Assembly (NCBI GenBank): GCA_021229015.1
Contig: CM037782.1
Span: 42,151,226 to 42,215,225, forward strand
Direction of reading: 5' to 3'
Source of the DNA: Solen grandis
Taxonomy: Eukaryota > Mollusca > Bivalvia > Adapedonta > Solenidae
Length of the DNA: 64,000 nt
Each line of letters starts with the position of its first letter. Position 1 is the stretch's first letter. Positions 59,523 through 64,000 of the stretch are shown piece by piece. A program made the translations under genes and the position numbers. The notes under the pieces are model-generated. The model saw nothing but the letters and a program-made list of their open reading frames with translations, was not told the DNA's origin and ran no database searches.

Positions 59523-59897
59523 TTAAAAAGCGGAATGGAAAAAGAACTTAGAAGGAGGTCGGCTTAAAAGAACGCGGTACGCCCCGGGTCTACGACGGCG
59601 TTTTTGAAAATACAAGCGGGTGGGGGCCATTTTTAAGGGCAAGTCGTGAGGGAAAAATGGTAAACGCCCTGGAAACGGGCCTTTTACCTGGAGGTCCCCG
59701 GGGTATAAATGTACAGCTTCTCGGCATCTAAAGATGCCGTAAACAAAGGTACGTCGATGCAAGGGTCGGTCTAAACCAAATTTCCCAACCCCGTAATAAT
59801 CTAGTGGCCGAGGGGGCCGGGCCTTTGTTTGGTGGGGAGTTCGAATGGGGCGTTTGTCCAATCGGGTGGGCGTCTCAGAGCAAAGTGGGCTACTCAT
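59523..59897 (-). CDS. GIY-YIG-like nuclease fragment
   Basis: The piece starts at 59897 (MSSPLCSETPTRLDKRPI). After YGVGKFGLDRPLHRR comes FVYGIFRCREA (about 59720-59750), which fits the GIY half of the GIY-YIG domain. In the adjacent frame the next bases read KLYIYT (about 59700-59717), a fit to the YIG half at the usual spacing, so one base slip splits the motif. GIY-YIG domains cut DNA in homing endonucleases, some retroelements and large DNA viruses. Downstream catalytic Arg and Glu cannot be placed with confidence. Confidence 0.4.
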   Translation of the reverse strand: MSSPLCSETPTRLDKRPIRTPHQTKARPPRPLDYYGVGKFGLDRPLHRRTFVYGIFRCREAVHLYPGDLQVKGPFPGRLPFFPHDLPLKMAPTRLYFQKRRRRPGAYRVLLSRPPSKFFFHSAF

Positions 59898-59984
59898 GAT
59901 GAAAAAAGGGAAGACATTTCAATTCTCGTCCCCGGCCGAGCTGATGGACAGCGGAGGGTCAAGTGTCTGTAGGGGTCACCTTAA

Positions 59985-61250
59985 ATGGACAAAATTTACA
60001 AAAGGGATGAATCACTAAGGTTTCCGCATCTTTTCTCGCTTCCAAGACCTTCCTACAGCCTCTACAAGTTGAGAAAGGGATATATCAAATTTTTAGACGC
60101 GGACACGAGTAGGACCCACGCTTCCGGGTGGTTTCAGTCCAATTTAACTGGAGGGGGTAACAACATTATTATACAATTGAAGGGTGAAATTCAACAACCT
60201 ACGGCACCGCCCTGTTCCCCCCCTGCCAATGAGGGGATGGACCTTACCCTCTTCAACAAAAAACGCGCATTTAGGCCGATTTAACGCGCGAGGCGAAAAA
60301 GGTCTGCCCTTGCGAAATATGAGGGGTTGAAAGCCGTAATGGCGTTGCGCTGCTTTGGGGGCCGCTGGGGGGGGGGGGGGGGGTTGGAATCGTGGGGTCT
60401 ACTTTTCTCGACATCTGGGCCATTCGGCGCTGTAGGGGGTCGAACTGGGGGCTTCGGTTGTGCGGGGTTTTGTGTTATTGGCAAGGAGGGTGGGGGGCGC
60501 CTTTCCCCCAAGTACCTCAAGCATAGACCATTGAGACGATTGCCGTGTAAAGCGAATCGATCTCCGACATCGTTAGCAATCCTGCAGCGGTAAAATTTCC
60601 GACATCGAGTCAGGCTTGTTCTAGATACTCCAGAAATTGAAAACCTGAAACGGAGGCTATGCCAAACAGGGGCCATCCCGGTTTAAAAAGGACGAGCTTC
60701 GAAAAAAACTCCTAAAGGGGCCGCAAAAAAGCGCTCACGAAATCGCCAAAAGTTTTGAATTTCCCCCCTGAGCGCGTTGTATTTTAAAGGGCCCAGACCC
60801 CCACCCCATGTCAAGAATAATCAGCGAGTATGTCTCCCCCGACAAAACATCAAACGATCCACCATCTATCCCTGTCGCCCCCATTTTTTTATGGACCTTT
60901 ATACGCATCGGCAAATAAGGCGATGCCCGGCCTTTGGGAGGCTTAACGAGGAATGTCCCGAGAGAAAACCCAGGTCTCTACTCAAATAAAGCAGAGGGCT
61001 TCCTGCCCTTTTTTGCCCCCCTTTACCGGGCCGGGGGGGGTTGTGGGGCCCCCCTAAAGCCCGGGCCGGTGAATTTCCCCCTGAACTGCGTTTTTTTAGA
61101 GAAATTTAGACCACCATTACCAAGACCTTCCGTGAAGATACACAAATGAGTCCCAAAGGCTTGACACTTCGTTTTGAGAGGGCCGCGGCCGCGGGGCCCG
61201 GCGGCCAAACTTCTTAGGGTCGGGCATTTTATGTCTTCGGGATAGGCAAC
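59985..61250 (+). other. Right interior of the element, plus-strand open pieces
   Basis: A 99-codon piece (MDKIYKRDESLRFPHLFSLP, 59985-60284) and shorter ones follow on the plus strand. A poly-G run at 60367-60383 shows consensus trouble. No domain recognised; antisense frames are equally long near 60.3-60.7 kb. Confidence 0.3.
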
Positions 61251-61269
61251 CTCGGGGGTCGAACATTTT

Positions 61270-61420
61270 TATGCGCGAAAATGGTGCTGGGAGGGCTTCG
61301 TGTTGTTTCCGACGTTTCATTTCATGGAGCTCAGCGGGCTTTTTCGTGAGAGTGGTGGGTTGGGGCGAAAAAATGGTGCTGGGAGGCTTCCCGGGCCAAA
61401 AAATAAATAAAAAAAATGGC
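61270..61420. repeat. Internal repeats of the terminal phrase GGTGCTGGGAGG
   Basis: AAATGGTGCTGGGAGG occurs at about 61279-61294 and 61370-61385, the second followed by CTTCCCGGGCCAAAA. The same phrase is part of both terminal repeats, so the right end has subterminal direct copies. Confidence 0.55.
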
Positions 61421-61817
61421 CCATGTTTTCTTTAGTTTTTGGGGGGGTTTTAAAAAAAAAAAAATTTTCTACCGAACGACAAAAAAGGAAAAAACAATGG
61501 TGCCAGGCGCGCAACCCTTTTTCGAGGGGGTCTTTTCCCCGTCTCATACGGGGCCTACCCCGCCCTGTCATAGCCCCCTGCCCCCCACAGCCCAACGATA
61601 TTTCCAACTCCCACCCCACACCGGGCATGGCTCATCGACTGGGCCCCTTTTTCGGAAAGAGAAATGGGTTTTGCAAAAGTCCTTGAGGCAAATTCGGCCC
61701 CAGGATTAGTGAAAACCACGAACGGCACTTGCATTGTCTGTCCCTTCTCCGGGGGTATTTTTCAAAGCACACAAACGTTCAATTGGGTTTATAGAAAATG
61801 CGGGCCCGGGGCCCGGG

Positions 61818-61984
61818 GAGGTTTTGGGCCCTCCTAGGCTGGTACTAAATTGGGTCTGATCGCGCAAAAAGTGCTGGGGGGCTCCCCGGGGCCAAAATAA
61901 CTGGGATGATCACCCCCCTGCTGGTGCTGGGGGACTCCCCCGGGGGTACAAAGAAAAGTCCCCCTTTACCCTTCTGCTGCTCTC
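61818..61984 (-). repeat. Right terminal inverted repeat of the GC-rich element
   Basis: It reads GGGCCCTCCTAGGCTGGTAC, TAAATTGGGTCTGATCGCG, GTGCTGGGGGGCTCCCCGGG, ATGATCACCCCC, GTGCTGGGGGACTCCC and GGTACAAAGAAAA. The minus strand of 46198-46368 shows the same order. Beyond about 61985 similarity stops and host-like AT-rich sequence resumes within about 100 bp. Confidence 0.75.
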
Positions 61985-63133
61985 CCCCCCCTTTTTCCCT
62001 TTTCCCCCATGTCCCCCCCCTCTCCTCTAACCTTCTGCTTTCAAAAATAATTTCAAAAAACCGTTTCGGGTCGGGGCTTTTTCTTTATCCTTCATTATTT
62101 CAAACTAACGGAGCCCTTTGATATCAGTACATTAAACGTCCCGCATATCAAATTTAAAAGAAAGTGACCAAAGCGTTGATAAGACAATGACCGTTTTTAC
62201 ATAAGCACTGAACCATAAACACAAACATGTTTACATTTTTTCTGACAGAGTACTTTACACTTTTTTTTTTGAATCCCAAAGAAAATGATAATAAACTTAA
62301 CCTATCAATAAAAATGGGGAAATTTTTGCAGCTAGAGGTGCACGGATCCACCCATGGGTGTATGTAAATTTCGATTTTTACTTCACCGTACTGGTGAAGG
62401 CGGGGAAGAGTCTTTCCCATTTTTTCTTTTGATTTTACAGGGGGTAAACGTTCTTCCGGGGGGATTAAGGTGTCTTTTTTTTTTTATCTTAGAATGGAGT
62501 CAAATACCGGGTTAGGATGTCATAACCCCCCTGGATCCGCGCAGTGGTCGATGTCCAAAAGTGTATAAACACCAAATAATAAAACAAAAGTAACAACTTC
62601 ATCACTCTCATCATATCACAATTTTTTTAGAATTCAACACTAAACAAATAATATACATAAAATAAAGAAAAATATCATTTACAATAAAAGCAGAGTGATC
62701 TGAAAAAAAAAAAATACTGGCATTGTTATGTAATTATAACAATTTAAAACATGAACCTTTTCTTTGTTTAAATTTTTAAAGTCGATATGGGGCCCAATTG
62801 GGCCCCTAACCAACTGGTCATGTTTCCCATTTGAAGCATAGTGGATGTTATGATATTGAGAGATCCACAGCAACACATATATACATAAAATTTATTTACA
62901 CTAATTTTATATTATTTAAAGTTTTAAACATAGAATTTTATTTTCGATCTTAAAGGGTGCCCGATCCTCTTCATTCCTGCGGGTTTAGTGTTTTGGTGGT
63001 CATGCGGGCTTGGGGATCAAACTTCGCCCATTTTCTGTTTGTCCACTCTTCAAAATGAAAATTTTGTGACTAATGCTTAGCGTCATCAGATTATTTTTTA
63101 AATTATTAATTGTAACTCTCCGCAAACCAGGCA
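61985..63133. other. AT-rich host sequence, no gene seen
   Basis: Quality improves from about 62.5 kb. No exon recognised. It lies inside or beyond the first intron of DHCR24, which runs leftwards across the gap. Confidence 0.5.
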
Positions 63134-63233
63134 NNNNNNNNNNNNNNNNNNNNNNNNNNNNNNNNNNNNNNNNNNNNNNNNNNNNNNNNNNNNNNNNNNN
63201 NNNNNNNNNNNNNNNNNNNNNNNNNNNNNNNNN
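63134..63233. other. Assembly gap (100 N)
   Basis: Exactly 100 N bases. The gap interrupts the first exon of the DHCR24-like gene. Confidence 0.99.
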
Positions 63234-63451
63234 TTGTCATGCAGTTTTGGTGCAGAGTTGAATTTGAAGATCATCCATGCCCTGACATACATGTACAAAT
63301 CATAGATGACAGAAAGCGGCAGGAGAAACAGACACACAAAAACCCAGCGGTAATGTATCACGATGTATTCCATCCCTCTGTAGCGGCACCATGAAACACC
63401 AAGAATTAAAGCAATGGCGAGAATATAAATGGAACAACATGATGCATCCAT
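63234..63451 (-). CDS. DHCR24: Delta(24)-sterol reductase, first exon (partial)
   Basis: The start codon is at 63451-63449 on the minus strand (MDASCCSIYILAIALILG). A hydrophobic N-terminal membrane segment is followed by IHYRWVFVCLFLLPLS, then YVRAWMIFKFNSAPKLHD, a nearly exact match to the N-terminal membrane region of animal DHCR24. The enzyme is an FAD-dependent ER-membrane reductase that saturates the C24-C25 bond of sterol intermediates in cholesterol synthesis. About 72 codons are visible before the assembly gap; the FAD-binding domain is not in the window. It diverges from UHRF1 with about 254 bp between start codons. Confidence is high for the family. Confidence 0.93.
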
Positions 63452-63705
63452 TCTGCTAAACGGCTATGCAAAGAAAGAAATCAGCATCAATACACAACTG
63501 TCAAGTATCAGCTACTCCTGCCAAGGGTCAAGGTTGGCAATTATATCCGGCTTCATTGAAGATTGCTACAGAAGCCGGTGTACAGCTAAACGGAAAATCC
63601 CGAGTGTGGTCATTGTAAGATTTCATTGGTTAACGAAATTCATTCGCGCCAAATTTTTTCGCGGGAGTTTGTTGACTTCCTGTGTTTTCCCGCAGAAAAA
63701 GGAAA
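63452..63705. promoter_or_regulatory. Shared divergent DHCR24/UHRF1 promoter region with CCAAT and E2F-like sites
   Basis: Only 254 bp separate the two start codons. On the UHRF1 side there is an inverted CCAAT box (ATTGG, 63625-63629) and two adjoining E2F-like sites, GCGCCAAA (63646-63653) and TTTCGCGGG (63657-63665), about 40-60 bp before the UHRF1 ATG. UHRF1 is an S-phase gene known to be controlled by E2F in vertebrates, so the sites fit. No TATA box is clear. Confidence 0.65.
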
Positions 63706-63858
63706 ATGTGGATCCAAGTAAGAAGCTTCGATGGGCAAAAATCGCTTCAAGTAGATAACCTGTCAAAACTCACCAAGATAGAGGATTTGAGGAAACGTCT
63801 TGTTGACCATTTTGATGCACCGGTTGAAAACCAAAGACTCTTCTATCGTGGCAAACAG
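63706..63858 (+). CDS. UHRF1: E3 ubiquitin-protein ligase UHRF1, first coding exon
   Basis: The exon starts MWIQVRSFDGQKSL and runs through LSKLTKIEDLRKRLVDHF to NQRLFYRGKQ, 51 codons, ending at CAG|GTAACT (donor at 63859). This is the first two-thirds of the N-terminal ubiquitin-like domain of UHRF1/UHRF2. In vertebrates the protein reads hemimethylated CpG through its SRA domain and recruits DNMT1, so maintenance methylation is the expected role. The MWIQVR start is diagnostic and fixes the start codon. An in-frame reading through the donor soon meets a stop at 63916-63918, which supports the splice. The rest of the gene lies beyond the window; UHRF1 versus UHRF2 cannot be separated from this exon. 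Confidence 0.92.
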
Positions 63859-64000
63859 GTAACTTTGAAGAAACATTTTGCACCCCACCCGTTTTGCATG
63901 GAAAACATACACAGATGAGAAGAAAAAATCCGTTAGTAATGCATTTGTCTGCATGTCAGGTGCAATATCTCATGTAAATGTCTTTTCTTTTGGAATTAAA
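63859..64000 (+). other. Start of UHRF1 intron 1
   Basis: Begins GTAACT. No further exon before the window ends. Confidence 0.75.

Larger units (their letters stand above)
46198..61984. mobile_element. GC-rich TIR-bounded element with own polymerase, helicase and nucleases
   Basis: About 15.8 kb of GC-rich sequence in an AT-rich host. Its two ends are inverted copies over about 170 bp: ATTTAGTACCCAGCCCTAGG at about 46334 on the left faces CCTAGGCTGGTACTAAAT at about 61833 on the right, and the flanking GC-rich phrases continue to match. Inside are a family-B polymerase-like region, SF1 helicase and HNH module on the plus strand, then mostly minus-strand blocks including a heptad-repeat protein, and a GIY-YIG-like fragment. 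Size and inverted ends fit a Polinton/adintovirus-scale mobile element or endogenous virus. Homopolymer errors break nearly every frame, so decay and sequencing error cannot be separated. No integrase, packaging ATPase or capsid gene was recognised. Target-site duplication could not be fixed because the outer edges are homopolymer-rich. Confidence 0.65.

Noticed and set aside
46198..61984. Bacterial contamination as the source of the GC-rich stretch
   Set aside because: The stretch is bounded by matching inverted repeats with AT-rich host sequence on both sides, and the motif order is not that of a bacterial operon. It cannot be fully excluded without spanning reads.
46198..61984. Classical Polinton with retroviral-type integrase and double-jelly-roll capsid
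   Set aside because: I searched by eye for integrase, packaging ATPase and capsid signatures in the raw frames and could not support any. Frame breaks may hide them.
63708..63918. A 78-codon protein running from 63682 through the UHRF1 donor
   Set aside because: The residues after GKQ have no UHRF1 similarity and end at a stop soon after. CAG|GTAACT is a good donor and the family start is MWIQVR at 63706.

Overview
The window looks like nuclear DNA of a marine or freshwater bivalve-type mollusc, interrupted by two 100-base assembly gaps. Evidence for an animal host is a DHCR24 first exon and a UHRF1 first exon at the right edge (both with animal-type sequence, the latter ending at a GT donor), spliced genes with GT-AG introns, many microsatellites, and dense non-autonomous repeats. 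Host DNA is AT-rich. Several long stretches (about 29.3-36.5 kb, 39.0-41.7 kb and 46.0-62.5 kb) have swollen homopolymer runs and constant frame breaks, as in unpolished long-read consensus, so reading frames there are shattered and gene limits are approximate.

Layout. 1-2.6 kb: non-coding, with microsatellites, small tandem repeats and a compact NRF1/CRE-like cluster near 1.55-1.6 kb. 2.6-29.2 kb: a very large repeat field built from a unit of about 450 bp rich in the CRE palindrome TGACGTCA, often set exactly 10 bp apart. The units are grouped into blocks that end in a Helitron-like 3' terminus (hairpin, then CTAG, then a TTA/TAA microsatellite). Blocks point to the minus strand up to about 19.45 kb and to the plus strand from about 20 kb. 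No protein gene is supported there. 29.3-36.5 kb: low-quality AT-rich sequence with one copy of a piggyBac-like MITE. 36.5-46 kb: better sequence with two frame-broken copies of a gene resembling plant and algal violaxanthin de-epoxidase (Cys-rich domain plus VDE lipocalin domain), a second MITE copy, a palindromic minisatellite and a 45-bp minisatellite.

46.2-62.0 kb: a GC-rich insertion of about 15.8 kb bounded by matching inverted repeats of about 170 bp. Its left third on the plus strand carries, in order, a family-B DNA polymerase-like region, an SF1 helicase and an HNH-nuclease-like zinc module. Its middle reads mainly on the minus strand (a coiled-coil protein and other unassigned blocks), and a GIY-YIG-like nuclease fragment lies near 59.7 kb. 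Size, inverted repeats and own polymerase recall self-synthesising DNA transposons or endogenous viruses such as Polintons/adintoviruses, but an SF1 helicase and HNH joined to the polymerase are not the textbook Polinton set and no integrase or capsid gene was recognised. This is the best candidate for an undescribed system here.

63.2-64 kb: DHCR24 (sterol delta-24 reductase) and UHRF1 (maintenance DNA methylation factor) start head to head about 254 bp apart, with a CCAAT box and paired E2F-like sites between them, suggesting a shared cell-cycle-linked promoter.
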